Shown in pieces: positions 1 to 17,335 of a stretch of DNA of 64,000 nt; the stretch's first letter is position 1, and each line of letters starts with the position of its first letter. The DNA is from Streptomyces albus subsp. albus. Lineage in GTDB: Bacteria > Actinomycetota > Actinomycetes > Streptomycetales > Streptomycetaceae. The stretch is from contig NZ_JOID01000004.1 of assembly GCF_000719865.1 (NCBI RefSeq), forward strand, positions 1-64,000, read 5' to 3'. The translations under genes and the position numbers were made by a program. The notes under the pieces are model-generated. The model saw nothing but the letters and a program-made list of their open reading frames with translations. It did not search any database and was not told the DNA's origin.

Positions 1-41
1 CTGCAGGGGGGACCCTGTGGGAGAGTAGGACGCCGCCGAAC
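1..41 (+). rRNA. rrf: 5S rRNA, 3' end only
   Basis: The first ~41 bases match my recollection of the 3' third of Streptomyces 5S rRNA, ending in the helix I strand GCCGCCGAAC. The rest of the rRNA operon lies outside the window to the left. The exact 3' end is uncertain by one or two bases. It is followed at once by an A/T-rich stretch and a terminator hairpin, as expected for the end of an rrn operon. Confidence 0.85.
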
Positions 42-53
42 AATTTTTAAGTG

Positions 54-91
54 AAAGCCCTGTCGGGAACTTCGGTTCCCGGCAGGGCTTT
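54..91 (+). terminator. rRNA operon terminator hairpin
   Basis: A 17-bp stem (AAAGCCCTG then CGGGAAC, with one T:G apposition) is closed by a TTCG tetraloop and followed by TCTCG. It lies 12 nt after the 5S end and is a convincing intrinsic terminator for the rRNA operon. The stem is A/T at its base and G/C inside. Confidence 0.85.
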
Positions 92-97
92 CTCGCG

Positions 98-886
98 TTG
101 TTCTCCGGGCCACTCGGCGTTCATGTTGGACCCGGATCATCTGCAGCTATGGGACGTGCAGCGGAGAGACTTGAGCGGGCTCTGAGGGACTCGGGTGTGG
201 GCGTCGGCGACGAGGTCGTCATGCCGTCGTTCGCGACCCAGGATGTGGCGCACGCCGTCCGGTCGGCCGGTGCCATACCGGTGTTCGCCGACATCGACGC
301 CGACTCCTTCTGCCTCTCGGCCGAAGCGGCGGCGGGCGCGGTCACCCCGCGCACTGCCGCGATCGTGCCGGTCCATCAGTTCGGGCACCGCGCGGATCTG
401 GCCGGGATCGGTGAAACGGCCCGCCGCCATGGGCTGTTGCTCCTCGACCACGAGGAGGACGAAAGCCCGGCCGCGGAGATCCTGCGGCGCCAGGCGCATG
501 CCGCCTATCTGAGCGCCCGGCTCCGGGGCGTGCGCACCCCGCGCGTCGCCACGGGCGCCGGCCACACCTATCAGCAGTACGTGGTGCGCGTACCGGGGAA
601 CGGCCGACCCGACCGGGATGCGTTCGCGATGGTGCTGCGGAACAAGGGCATAGCCTGCCGGGTGCCCGTGCAGACACCCGTCCACCGGACGCCCGGTTTC
701 CGGCGGGATCTCTGGCTGCCGGAGACGGAGCGGGCCGCGGACGACTCCCTGGCGCTGCCGTCCGGCGCGTCGCTCTCCCGCCGCGAACTGCAGCGGGTGG
801 TGTCCGCCTGCAACGCTCTGGGCGGACTGCTGCGTCCGAGGTCCCGGCAGGGGAGTGGTCGGGAGCGCTCCGCGGCTCGGGTATGA
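98..886 (+). CDS. DegT/DnrJ/EryC1/StrS-type aminotransferase remnant
   Basis: The 262-residue product resembles PLP-dependent sugar aminotransferases of the DegT/DnrJ/EryC1/StrS family, which usually have ~370-400 residues. Recognisable pieces in order are the GxGSSA-like N-terminal segment (~11-16), GVGVGDEVVMPSF (~33-45), PVFADIDAD (~61-69), IVPVHQFGH (~89-97), and a C-terminal domain with TYQQYVVRVPG and PVHRTPGF. The middle, including the catalytic Asp and Gln region and the PLP-binding lysine loop, is absent: the chain runs from LLLLDHEEDE straight into a C-terminal-domain helix. The N-terminal ~30-40 residues are also missing. The TTG start abuts the rRNA terminator and no Shine-Dalgarno site is evident; ATG at 149 is an alternative. 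I infer a decayed, non-catalytic gene, although the frame is open. Confidence 0.5.
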   Translation: MFSGPLGVHVGPGSSAAMGRAAERLERALRDSGVGVGDEVVMPSFATQDVAHAVRSAGAIPVFADIDADSFCLSAEAAAGAVTPRTAAIVPVHQFGHRADLAGIGETARRHGLLLLDHEEDESPAAEILRRQAHAAYLSARLRGVRTPRVATGAGHTYQQYVVRVPGNGRPDRDAFAMVLRNKGIACRVPVQTPVHRTPGFRRDLWLPETERAADDSLALPSGASLSRRELQRVVSACNALGGLLRPRSRQGSGRERSAARV

Positions 887-887
887 T
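882..887 (+). promoter_or_regulatory. -10 element of the tRNA-Thr gene
   Basis: TATGAT, a close match to the sigma-70 class -10 consensus, lies 15 nt before the first base of the tRNA and overlaps the stop codon of the preceding gene. No good -35 is visible 17-18 nt upstream. The assignment rests on position and on the -10 alone. Confidence 0.45.
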
Positions 888-902
888 CTATCCCGTTGCC
901 GC

Positions 903-975
903 GCCCCAATAGCTCAGTCGGCAGAGCGTCTCCATGGTAAGGAGAAGGTCTACGGTTCGATTCCGTATTGGGGCT
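903..975 (+). tRNA. tRNA-Thr (anticodon GGT)
   Basis: A full cloverleaf folds: acceptor GCCCCAA (903-909) with TTGGGGC (968-974) and discriminator T at 975; D stem GCTC/GAGC (912-915, 924-927); anticodon stem TCTCC/GGAGA (929-933, 941-945) around loop ATGGTAA, giving anticodon GGT, which reads Thr codon ACC; T stem TACGG/CCGTA with loop TTCGATT. The CCA end is not encoded, as is common in Streptomyces. Confidence 0.95.
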
Positions 976-982
976 CAGAACA

Positions 983-1012
983 GGAAGCCCCCGCCGTGAG
1001 GCGGGGGCTTCC
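983..1012. terminator. Bidirectional terminator between tRNA-Thr and osaC
   Basis: A perfect 13-bp inverted repeat (GGAAGCCCCCGCC and its complement) encloses a GTGA loop. It sits 7 nt after the tRNA and 12 nt beyond the stop codon of the convergent phosphatase gene, so it can serve both transcripts. Confidence 0.8.
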
Positions 1013-1024
1013 GCATGTCCGGGC

Positions 1025-3817
1025 TCAGACGGCCGGGTCGGTGGGCGGCTCCGGGACCCGCATGGCGAGGATCGCCATGTCGTCCGAGGCGGGTTCGGCG
1101 GCGAAGCGCTCCACGGCGCGGAGTACGCGGGCGGCGACCGCGCCGGCCGTCAGACCCGTGCACGTCGTGAGCACCTCGGCCAGGCCCTCGTCGCCGAGCA
1201 TCCGGGTGCCCTCGCGGCGCTCGGTGACCCCGTCCGTGACGCACAGAAGGACGTCGCCGGGGGCCAGGGTGACCTCTTCCTCGTAGAGTTCGAGGTCCTC
1301 CATGACACCCAGCAGCGGCTGCGGCTCCGCTGCCGGCGCCACGCTGCCGTCCTGCCGCAGGCGCAGGGGTTGCGGATGCCCCGCACAGACGACCTTGAGG
1401 AGAGCGCTGCCGTCGGGCTGCGGCCACAACTCGCCGTAGAGCAGGGTGAGGAAGCGGCTGCGGGCACCCTCGTCCAGGATGGCGTCGTTGAGCCGCCCCA
1501 GTACGGCAGGGCCGCCCAGGCCCTCGCGGGCGAGGAGCCGCAGCGCGTGCCGCGCGAGGCCGGTGACGGCGGCGGCCTCGGGGCCGGTGCCGCAGACGTC
1601 ACCGATGGCGAAGCCGTAGGCGCCGTCGCGGATCGGGAAGAGGTCGTAGAAGTCGCCGCCGACCTCATTGCCCTCTCCTGCCGCGCGGTAGATCACCTCG
1701 ACCTCGACGCCGGGCACATCGGGCAGCTCCGGCGGCAGCAGGCTGCGCTGGAGGGACTGGCTGATGGCGGTGCGCTCGGAGTAGAGGCGGGCGTTGTCCA
1801 GGGCGAGAGCGGCCCGCCGGGACAAGTCCTCGGCCAGCTCCAGGATTTCCTGGCGGAAGTGTTCATCGGACGGCTTGCCGAGGGTGAGCATGCCGATGAC
1901 GCGGTTACGGGCCACCAAGGGCAGGACGACCGTTTCGCCGCCAACGGCGGACGCCGTGGCGAGCGACGGTCCGGGGCCGTGGGCGGCGCCGGAGTCGTCA
2001 CCGAGGCCGAGGTTCCGCAGTGAACTGCGCAGGGCCGCGGAGTGGGCCGCGTCGCTGGGGGCGGTCCAGACACGGGCGCCGGGGGTCGGTACCGGATCCG
2101 GCGGCGGGACCTTGCCGAGCAGGGTCTTGAGGCCGTCGATCCGGTCCTCGTCCTCGTGCAGCACGTAGGAGAGCCCGGGCTCGGAGGACTGGTCGGCCAC
2201 CGTGTAGACGGCGCACCAGGTGGCGAGGGTCGGGACCGTCATCTGCGCCATCAGGGCCAGCGTCTGGTCCCGGTCGAGGGTGCCCGCGAGCAGATCGGAG
2301 GCCTCGACGAGGAAGGAGAGCGAGCCGCGGCGGAGCCGTTCCAGCTCGGTGAGGCGGGCCCGTTCCACCGCGAGGGCGATGCGGTCGGCCGCGAACTGCA
2401 GGCGCAGGGCCTCCTCGTTGCTGTAGCGGCCGGCGGCCTCCGCGGCCACGCCCAGGGAGCCGGTGAGCCGGCCCTCGACCTTGAGAGGGACGGTGACGAC
2501 GGAGCGCATGCCCGTACCGGCGAGGAGCGGGACGGCGCCGGGGACGACGGTGAGGTCTTCGTGGACGGCGGGCATCCGGGCGGAACCGTACCGTCCGGTG
2601 CCGGCCTCGACGGGAACCCGGGCGAAGCGCTGGCGGGCCGAGGGGAGGCCGGTGGAGGCGCGGACCTCCAGTTCGGTCTCGTCATCCGTGGCGAGCAGCA
2701 GGTAGGCCGCGTCGCCGTCGAGCATGTCGCGGGCGCGCTCGACGGTGCGCTGGAGGAGGCCGTCGAGGTCGTCGGGGGCGGGAGATCCGATGAAGACCTC
2801 GAAGGGGTCCGCGGCCGTGCCCTGGCGGTCCCCGGAGGCGGTGGAGCCGTCCGCCGAGGCGGGGGCGCGCAGGGTCGTCTGCAGCACTGCGCGCTCGTGG
2901 TCGCGTACGAGCAGGCAGACGGTGGAGGGGTCGCCGTCGGCGTCCCGGACGCGCAGATGGGAGGCGTAGACCGGGACGACGCGGCCGTCCGCCGCGCGAA
3001 TGCCGTAGGAGCCCTCCCACCGGGAGAGCTGGAGGGCTTCGGCGATCCCGGTGCCGGTGCCGGGGGTGTGCGGCCAGGCGGCGAAGTCGGTGAGGGGTCT
3101 GCCGAGGACCTTCCCGGTCTCGTGGCCGAAGAGGACTTCCGCGTCCTCGTTCCAGGAGCTGACGGCACCGTCGCGGTCGATCTGGACGACGGCGACCCGG
3201 ACCCGGGAGTCGGCCACGGGGAGGGCGTCGGTGGGCAGGGCGGGGCCGGCCGACCGGGTGCCCGCGGGCCGCTCGGGGAGGGTGAGCTCGAACCAGACCT
3301 GCTTGTGGGTCGAGCTGTACTCCACGCCCCAGCCGGCGGCGATCGCTCCGCAGAGCATCAGTCCGCGGCCGCCCTCCCGGTCGGGGTTGGCGGCCTGCGC
3401 GGCGTTGTGCTGCAGAGGGACGTCGCGCTCCGGGTAGCGGTCGGCGACCTCGACGCGGACCCTGTCGTCGGAGCGCAGGCAGAGGACGTCGGCGGCGGTG
3501 CCGGCGTGGACCACGGCGTTGGTGACGAGCTCGCTGGTGAGGACGACCGCGTCGTCGACGATGTCGGAGCAGCCCCAGCCCTGGAGGGTGTCGCGGACGA
3601 AGGCACGGGCGCTGGCGACCGAGCGCCCGACCGGCTCGAAGGTGGCCGTAGCCCGCGCGCTGATCACTGGTCTCCTCGGAAAGGTCTCGGTGCCGGGGGA
3701 GCGCATCCCGGGAAGGGCGGGGGTGTCGGGGTGCGGGCCGCCGGCGCCGTCGGGCAGACGGCCGGTGCCGCGGTCCGTGTCGTCCTGCCGGACCAGGCTC
3801 TCGCCCCGCTCCTTCAT
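1025..3817 (-). CDS. osaC: OsaC-like multidomain regulator: anti-sigma kinase, PAS, GAF, PP2C phosphatase
   Basis: A 930-residue protein. Residues ~50-190 are an RsbW/SpoIIAB-type HATPase (N-box ELVTNAVVHA, G-box GGRGLML), ~200-315 a PAS domain (WNEDAEVLFG), ~350-490 and ~495-680 GAF domains, and ~690-925 a SpoIIE/RsbU PP2C phosphatase with GGDFYD, IGDVCGTG and the late SDDMA metal-binding motif. One chain therefore carries both a predicted sigma/anti-anti-sigma kinase module and the opposing phosphatase. It is divergent from the osaA kinase gene, as in S. coelicolor, where OsaC is described as helping restore the SigB osmotic stress response to baseline. I chose the ATG at 3817 because GGGAG lies 6 nt upstream; an open extension of 33 codons has no support. 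The function is taken from that homologue. Confidence 0.88.
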   Translation of the reverse strand: MKERGESLVRQDDTDRGTGRLPDGAGGPHPDTPALPGMRSPGTETFPRRPVISARATATFEPVGRSVASARAFVRDTLQGWGCSDIVDDAVVLTSELVTNAVVHAGTAADVLCLRSDDRVRVEVADRYPERDVPLQHNAAQAANPDREGGRGLMLCGAIAAGWGVEYSSTHKQVWFELTLPERPAGTRSAGPALPTDALPVADSRVRVAVVQIDRDGAVSSWNEDAEVLFGHETGKVLGRPLTDFAAWPHTPGTGTGIAEALQLSRWEGSYGIRAADGRVVPVYASHLRVRDADGDPSTVCLLVRDHERAVLQTTLRAPASADGSTASGDRQGTAADPFEVFIGSPAPDDLDGLLQRTVERARDMLDGDAAYLLLATDDETELEVRASTGLPSARQRFARVPVEAGTGRYGSARMPAVHEDLTVVPGAVPLLAGTGMRSVVTVPLKVEGRLTGSLGVAAEAAGRYSNEEALRLQFAADRIALAVERARLTELERLRRGSLSFLVEASDLLAGTLDRDQTLALMAQMTVPTLATWCAVYTVADQSSEPGLSYVLHEDEDRIDGLKTLLGKVPPPDPVPTPGARVWTAPSDAAHSAALRSSLRNLGLGDDSGAAHGPGPSLATASAVGGETVVLPLVARNRVIGMLTLGKPSDEHFRQEILELAEDLSRRAALALDNARLYSERTAISQSLQRSLLPPELPDVPGVEVEVIYRAAGEGNEVGGDFYDLFPIRDGAYGFAIGDVCGTGPEAAAVTGLARHALRLLAREGLGGPAVLGRLNDAILDEGARSRFLTLLYGELWPQPDGSALLKVVCAGHPQPLRLRQDGSVAPAAEPQPLLGVMEDLELYEEEVTLAPGDVLLCVTDGVTERREGTRMLGDEGLAEVLTTCTGLTAGAVAARVLRAVERFAAEPASDDMAILAMRVPEPPTDPAV

Positions 3818-4092
3818 CCCACTCCCTCTGGCCGGGCGGCTGACAGCCGTGCCTCTCCGGCCTCCCCAGTCACATGCTTCACCACCGGTGCTTTGGCCGG
3901 AGGTGGACAGCCGCATGCAAGGTTACTTACCTTCGCCGTCCGCGAGGATGCCGGTCGCGGGTGATTCCCCCCGGAGAGTGCCGTCGGACGGTGTGCGATG
4001 CTGCCGAACTGTTATGGCCTGGTTGGGACGGGGTGAAACACTGGGCGGGTTCAGGAGTCCGGGGAGAACGGTCAACCCTGCAGGAGGACACG
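3818..4092. promoter_or_regulatory. Divergent osaC/osaA intergenic region
   Basis: This 275-bp gap must hold the promoters of the two divergent genes. I see an inverted repeat AAGGT-N5-ACCTT (3919-3933) in a locally A/T-rich patch, which could be an operator or a promoter element. I could not assign a SigB-type promoter (GNNTN-N14-16-GGGTAY) with confidence. No gene is visible; open frames here are upstream extensions of the flanking genes. Confidence 0.4.
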
Positions 4093-9618
<5,526 letters not shown>

Positions 9619-9854
9619 CCGGTGCGGGCAGGTGTGGGAACGCTCCAACCGGGGAACCTTCTGGTCTTCCGTGGCGTTTTCGCTGTGTGCACAGTGACAT
9701 CGCGGTGACAGGGTGTGGTGACAGGCGGGGTGCGGTTACGATGACCGGCACAAGGACGGGCGGCGCAAGGGAGTCGTCCCCTGGGGCGGCCTCCGGTGCT
9801 TCCCCGCGCTCATCGAGCAGGGGAGGCCCCGCGCCGGGGCGAGGAGGACGGGCC

Positions 9855-10529
9855 ATGGTGCAGAAGGCCAAGATCCTCCTGGTCGATGACCGGCCGGAGA
9901 ATCTGCTGGCGCTGGAGGCCATTCTCTCCGCGCTCGATCAGACACTGGTACGGGCATCGTCAGGGGAGGAAGCGCTCAAGGCGCTGCTGACGGACGACTT
10001 CGCGGTCATCCTGCTGGACGTCCAGATGCCGGGCATGGACGGTTTCGAGACCGCGGCGCACATCAAGCGGCGGGAGCGGACCCGCGACATTCCGATCATT
10101 TTTCTGACGGCCATCAACCACGGCCCCCATCACACCTTCCGCGGGTACGCGGCGGGCGCCGTGGACTACATCTCCAAGCCCTTCGACCCGTGGGTCCTGC
10201 GGGCCAAGGTGTCGGTCTTCGTCGAGCTGTACATGAAGAACTGCCAACTGCGCGAGCAGGCGGCGCTGTTGCGGGCGCAACTGGAGGGCAGCCGTCCCGA
10301 ACCCGGCGAGTCGACGGAGCCGGCCGGGCTGCTCGCCGAACTCTCCGCGCGGCTCGCCGCGGTGGAGGAACAGGCGGAGGCCCTGTCCAAGCAGTTGGAC
10401 GACTCCGCGGACGCGGCCGCCGTGGCCACGGCCGCGCATCTGGAACGCAAACTCACCGGTCTGCGGCGGGCACTGGACGCCCTGGAGCCCGGCACGGCCG
10501 GCACCGGAACGGTTCCCCCGCAGGGCTGA
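9855..10529 (+). CDS. osaB: OsaB-like response regulator without a DNA-binding domain
   Basis: A 224-residue protein. Residues 4-125 form a CheY-type receiver with the acidic pair Asp11/Asp12, phospho-acceptor Asp55 (LLDVQMPGMDG) and the conserved Lys in YISKPFDP. The C-terminal ~95 residues are Ala/Glu/Leu-rich and predicted coiled coil; no HTH is present, so the output must be by protein contact. It follows the hybrid kinase gene by 236 nt, and the S. coelicolor OsaB is required for osmoadaptation. The ATG start has AGGAGG 6 nt upstream; an open 87-codon extension in the same frame is low-complexity and lacks a ribosome site. Confidence 0.9.
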   Translation: MVQKAKILLVDDRPENLLALEAILSALDQTLVRASSGEEALKALLTDDFAVILLDVQMPGMDGFETAAHIKRRERTRDIPIIFLTAINHGPHHTFRGYAAGAVDYISKPFDPWVLRAKVSVFVELYMKNCQLREQAALLRAQLEGSRPEPGESTEPAGLLAELSARLAAVEEQAEALSKQLDDSADAAAVATAAHLERKLTGLRRALDALEPGTAGTGTVPPQG

Positions 10530-10632
10530 GCGGGCTTGACGCCACGTCACCCACGACGTCCGTAGCGCGACACGAACGGGTCAACCAGTGGCCACACGTG
10601 TACCGTCCGCCCGGCACCGGTAACCTCGCCCC

Positions 10633-13404
<2,772 letters not shown>

Positions 13405-13595
13405 GGGTGGAGCGGTACAACCGTTTCGCCTGTTGCGGCGTCACATGGGATGAGACGACAGGGGTATGTGTGGATCATCGGAGGGGCCCGCCCGTCCGAT
13501 GGCGTACACACCCGGCCCTCCCGGTTGCCGCGCCCTTTCGCACCCCCCGTAGACTGAACTTCCAGCAGGTGGCTACACGCTCGAAAGGCCTCCCC

Positions 13596-14393
13596 GTGTC
13601 CTTGGGTAACTCCCCCGCAGACGACCGGCCTTCCGTCGGGCGCGCGCTCCAGCAGGCCCGCATCGACGCCGGACTGACCGTCGACTCGGTCAGTACGGTC
13701 ACGCGCGTGCGCATCCCGATCATCCATGCGATCGAGCAGGACGACTTCTCCCGCTGCGGCGGCGACGTGTACGCGCGCGGCCACATCCGCGCCCTGGCCC
13801 GTGCCGTCGGAGTGGACGCCGCCGTTCTCATCGAGCAGTACGACGCCGAGCACGGCGGGCGGCCCCAGCCGACCCCGGCCGCTCCGCTCTTCGAAGCGGA
13901 ACGCATCCGTCCCGAGCCGTCCCGGCCGAACTGGACGGCCGCGATGGTCGCCGCCATCGTCGCCGTCGTCGGTTTCGTGGGATTCACCCTGTTCAACGGT
14001 GACGACGAGGACGCCGGCGGCACCGTCGCGAACAACACCACCCCCGAGTCCCCGGCCGCGAAGCCCGGGGGCGGCAAGCCGTCCGACCCGAAACCGGAAC
14101 CGACCGACAGCGCCATCGCCGCCGCGCCCGCGGACAAGGTGACGGTCAAGCTGACCGCCGCGGAGGGCGCCAGCTGGATTCTGGCGAAGAACCACAACGG
14201 CAAGGTGCTGCACCAGGGCGTGATCAAGGAAGGCGCCTCCAAGACCTTCACCGACAAGGAACGCATCGACCTGATCCTCGGCAACGCCGGCGCGGTGCAG
14301 CTCTTCGTCAACGGCAAGGAGGTCGAGGACGAGTTCGCGCCCGGGGAGGTCCAGCGGCTCACCTACACCAAGGGCGACCCGCAGGCCGGCTGA
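13596..14393 (+). CDS. RodZ-like membrane protein (N-terminal HTH, C-terminal DUF4115)
   Basis: A 265-residue protein. Residues ~10-80 are a RodZ/HTH_25-type helix-turn-helix (VGRALQQARIDAGLTVDSVS, with YARGHIRALARAVGVD). A single transmembrane helix lies at ~113-133, then a Pro/Lys/Ser-rich linker and a C-terminal beta domain (~185-255, KVTVKLTAAEGASWI) like DUF4115. The layout predicts a bitopic membrane protein with a cytoplasmic HTH; RodZ tethers MreB in rods, but the role in Streptomyces is less clear. I chose GTG at 13596 because GAAAGG lies 7 nt upstream and the family N-terminus begins there. It sits between ftsK and rimO, as in relatives. Confidence 0.85.
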   Translation: MSLGNSPADDRPSVGRALQQARIDAGLTVDSVSTVTRVRIPIIHAIEQDDFSRCGGDVYARGHIRALARAVGVDAAVLIEQYDAEHGGRPQPTPAAPLFEAERIRPEPSRPNWTAAMVAAIVAVVGFVGFTLFNGDDEDAGGTVANNTTPESPAAKPGGGKPSDPKPEPTDSAIAAAPADKVTVKLTAAEGASWILAKNHNGKVLHQGVIKEGASKTFTDKERIDLILGNAGAVQLFVNGKEVEDEFAPGEVQRLTYTKGDPQAG

Positions 14394-14489
14394 TCCGGCG
14401 GCGGTGGAGCGGCACCCGCGGCGAGGGGCGGGCCGCCGGGTCCGGAGACCTGGGGCAGGGCTGTCCGCGGGACAAAGTAGGCTGAGCAC

Positions 14490-16019
14490 ATGCCCGAACG
14501 CCGTACCGTCGCACTTGTCACCCTAGGCTGCGCTCGCAACGAGGTGGACTCGGAGGAGCTCGCAGGCCGTCTGGCGGCGGATGGCTGGGAGCTCGTCCCG
14601 GAGGCCGCCGACGCGGATGTGGCCGTCGTCAACACCTGCGGCTTCGTCGAGGCCGCCAAGAAGGACTCCGTGGACGCCCTGCTGGAGGCGAACGACCTCA
14701 AGACGGCGGCGTCCGAGGGCGGTGCCCGCACCCAGGCCGTCGTCGCCGTGGGCTGCATGGCCGAGCGGTACGGCAAGGAGCTCGCCGCGGCCCTCCCGGA
14801 GGCCGACGGCGTCCTCGGCTTCGACGACTACGCCGACATCTCCGACCGCCTGCAGACCATCCTCTCCGGCGGCGTCCACGCCTCGCACACCCCCCGGGAC
14901 CGGCGCAAGCTGCTGCCCATCAGCCCCGCGGAGCGGCAGGGCGCCGAGGTGGCGCTCCCCGGCCACGGAACGGTCCCCGCCCCGGCGGCCGCGGCGGATG
15001 ACCTGCCCGAGGGAATCGCGCCCGCCTCCGGCCCGCGCGCACCGCTCCGCCGCCGCCTGGACGACAGCCCCGTCGCCTCGGTCAAGCTGGCCTCCGGCTG
15101 CGACCGGCGCTGCTCGTTCTGCGCCATCCCCGCCTTCCGCGGCTCCTTCATCTCCCGCCGTCCCGCGGATGTGCTGGGGGAGACCCGGTGGCTGGCCGGT
15201 CAGGGCGTGAAGGAGATCATGCTGGTCTCCGAGAACAACACCTCCTACGGCAAGGACCTGGGCGACATCCGGCTGCTGGAGACGCTGCTGCCGGAGCTCG
15301 CGGAGGTCGACGGCATCGAGCGGATCCGGGTCAGCTATCTGCAGCCCGCCGAGATGCGTCCCGGTCTCATCGACGTCCTCACCTCCACCCCGAAGGTCGC
15401 GCCCTACTTCGACCTGTCCTTCCAGCACTCGGCGCCCGGCGTGCTGCGGGCGATGCGCCGCTTCGGGGACACCGACCGCTTCCTGGAACTCCTCGGCACG
15501 ATCCGCTCCCGGGCCCCGCAGGCCGGCGTCCGCTCCAACTTCATCGTCGGCTTCCCCGGCGAGACCGAGGACGACCTCGCCGAACTGGAGCGCTTCCTCA
15601 CCGGGGCGCGGCTGGACGCCATCGGCGTCTTCGGATACTCCGACGAGGAGGGCACCGAGGCGGCGGCCTACGAGGGCAAGCTGGACGAGGACACCGTCGC
15701 CGAACGCCTCGCGCACATCTCCCGGCTCGCCGAGGAGCTGACGGCCCAGCGCGCCGAGGAGCGGCTCGGCGAGACGGTGCGGGTTCTCGTCGAATCCGTG
15801 GACGAGGAGGAGGGGGCGGTCGGCCGCGGTGCGCACCAGGCGCCGGAGACCGACGGGCAGATCCTCCTCACGGACTCCCGCGGGCTGGCGCCCGGACGTA
15901 TGGTCGAAGCGAAGGTGGTGGCGACCGAGGGCGTGGACCTCGTCGCCGAACCGTCCCCCGCTCTCGGCGGGGAGGCGCCGTCCGGCGCTGCACGCCGTAC
16001 CGAGGAGGCGGGCACATGA
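14490..16019 (+). CDS. rimO: Ribosomal protein S12 methylthiotransferase RimO
   Basis: A 509-residue radical SAM enzyme that methylthiolates the conserved Asp of ribosomal protein S12. The UPF0004 domain has the three auxiliary-cluster cysteines (Cys14, Cys50 and the GCMAE Cys ~89); the radical SAM cluster is Cys204/Cys208/Cys211 (GCDRRCSFC). The TRAM domain follows. RimO rather than MiaB is indicated by [11 protein letters not shown] and by a second, clearly MiaB-like gene elsewhere in the window. An Ala/Pro-rich insertion (~150-190) precedes the SAM motif. The ATG is 6 nt after a TAGGCT -10-like hexamer, so a leaderless transcript is likely. Its stop overlaps the next start (ATGA). Confidence 0.93.
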   Translation: MPERRTVALVTLGCARNEVDSEELAGRLAADGWELVPEAADADVAVVNTCGFVEAAKKDSVDALLEANDLKTAASEGGARTQAVVAVGCMAERYGKELAAALPEADGVLGFDDYADISDRLQTILSGGVHASHTPRDRRKLLPISPAERQGAEVALPGHGTVPAPAAAADDLPEGIAPASGPRAPLRRRLDDSPVASVKLASGCDRRCSFCAIPAFRGSFISRRPADVLGETRWLAGQGVKEIMLVSENNTSYGKDLGDIRLLETLLPELAEVDGIERIRVSYLQPAEMRPGLIDVLTSTPKVAPYFDLSFQHSAPGVLRAMRRFGDTDRFLELLGTIRSRAPQAGVRSNFIVGFPGETEDDLAELERFLTGARLDAIGVFGYSDEEGTEAAAYEGKLDEDTVAERLAHISRLAEELTAQRAEERLGETVRVLVESVDEEEGAVGRGAHQAPETDGQILLTDSRGLAPGRMVEAKVVATEGVDLVAEPSPALGGEAPSGAARRTEEAGT

Positions 16020-16714
16020 CCGGAGTACCCGCCTCCGCGGCGGGAGGTCAGGGGCGGGCCCAGGCCCGCGCCGGAGTCGCGGCGGGCGCCACGGCGGTGG
16101 CCGTGCGCCAGGCCGGGCTCTGGAACATCGCCAACGTCCTGACCATGGTGCGGCTGCTGCTGGTCCCCGGCTTCGTGCTCCTCCTGCTGCACAACGGCGG
16201 CTACGACCCGGTCTGGCGCTCCTTCGCCTGGGCGGCGTTCGCCGTCGCCATGATCACCGATCTCTTCGACGGCCAGCTGGCCCGGCGCTACAACCTCGTC
16301 ACCGACTTCGGCAAGATCGCCGACCCGATTGCCGACAAGGCGATCATGGGTGCGGCGCTGATCTGCCTTTCCGCCCTCTCCGACCTGCCCTGGTGGGTGA
16401 CCGGTCTGATCCTTTTCCGCGAGCTGGGCATCACGGTCCTGCGGTTCTGGGTGATCCGGCACGGTGTCATCCCGGCCAGCCGGGGCGGCAAGCTGAAGAC
16501 TCTCGCCCAGGGCACGGCCGTCGGGATGTACGTCCTCGTGCTCACCGGGCCGCTCGCCACGCTCCGCTTCTGGATGATGGCGGTGGCGGTGCTGCTCACC
16601 GTCGTCACCGGGCTCGACTACGTCCGGCAGGCGGTCGTTCTGCGCCGCGCCGGGCTGGCGCGGGAGCGCGGGGACGCCGCCGCCCGGGCGGCGGCCGGGG
16701 GCCCGGGCCGGTGA
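16016..16714 (+). CDS. pgsA: CDP-diacylglycerol-glycerol-3-phosphate 3-phosphatidyltransferase (PgsA-type)
   Basis: A 232-residue CDP-alcohol phosphatidyltransferase. The family signature DGxxAR-x8-Gx3Dx3D is intact (DGQLAR...GKIADPIAD, ~84-106), and about six membrane spans are visible. It would make phosphatidylglycerol phosphate, the precursor of PG and cardiolipin. It starts inside the rimO stop (ATGA) and its own stop overlaps the next start (GTGA), so the three genes are translationally coupled. The paralogue seen in this position in mycobacteria is called pgsA3, so substrate preference could differ from the housekeeping enzyme. Confidence 0.9.
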   Translation: MTGVPASAAGGQGRAQARAGVAAGATAVAVRQAGLWNIANVLTMVRLLLVPGFVLLLLHNGGYDPVWRSFAWAAFAVAMITDLFDGQLARRYNLVTDFGKIADPIADKAIMGAALICLSALSDLPWWVTGLILFRELGITVLRFWVIRHGVIPASRGGKLKTLAQGTAVGMYVLVLTGPLATLRFWMMAVAVLLTVVTGLDYVRQAVVLRRAGLARERGDAAARAAAGGPGR

Positions 16715-17226
16715 ACGCCACCGCCGCCGCCGACGTACTGGAAACGATGGCAGCGCGCGGTGAGACGCTGGCCGTGGCGGAGTCGCTCACGGGCGGCCTC
16801 GTGGCGGCTGAGCTGACCGGAGTACCGGGGGCCTCGCGGGTCCTCAGGGGGGCGGTGACCGCTTATGCGACCGATCTCAAGCACACCCTGCTGGGCGTGG
16901 ACGGAGCGCTGCTGGCCGAGCGCGGGGCGGTGGACGCGGAGGTCGCCCGGCAGATGGCCGGGGGCGTACGGCGGCTGCTGGGCGCCGACTGGGGGATCGC
17001 GACCACCGGCGTCGCCGGGCCGGACCCGCAGGACGGGCAGCCGGTCGGCACGGTGTACGTGGCGGTCGCCGGCCCCGCCGGGACGGTCCGGTCCCGGCTG
17101 CTGCGGCCGGCGGGGGACCGTGCGGGGATCCGCCGGGAGAGCGTCGGCGGAGTCCTCGGAATGCTGCGAGAAGAACTGGTCGGAAATGCGCGGGCACAGA
17201 ATACGGAACACCGCGGGGGGAATTGA
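16711..17226 (+). CDS. cinA: CinA C-terminal-domain protein (nicotinamide-nucleotide amidohydrolase)
   Basis: A 171-residue protein made only of the CinA-C/PncC domain: AESLTGGLVAAELTG near the N-terminus, then GAVTAYATDLKHTLLGV and IATTGVAGPDPQDGQPVGTVYVA. PncC deamidates NMN to NaMN in pyridine nucleotide salvage. The molybdopterin-binding half found in full-length CinA is absent, as in many actinobacterial copies. GTG overlaps the pgsA stop. The place between pgsA and clgR matches other actinomycetes. Confidence 0.9.
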   Translation: MNATAAADVLETMAARGETLAVAESLTGGLVAAELTGVPGASRVLRGAVTAYATDLKHTLLGVDGALLAERGAVDAEVARQMAGGVRRLLGADWGIATTGVAGPDPQDGQPVGTVYVAVAGPAGTVRSRLLRPAGDRAGIRRESVGGVLGMLREELVGNARAQNTEHRGGN

Positions 17227-17335
17227 TGTTTGCAGCCCTGAGTGAACACGTCATCGCTCCCCGCACGGCTGCCGTCCGAGGCGGTACGGTGGGGCGAGAA
17301 GGATCCGGATCCGAGGTCCGAGGAGGGAGCCACCG

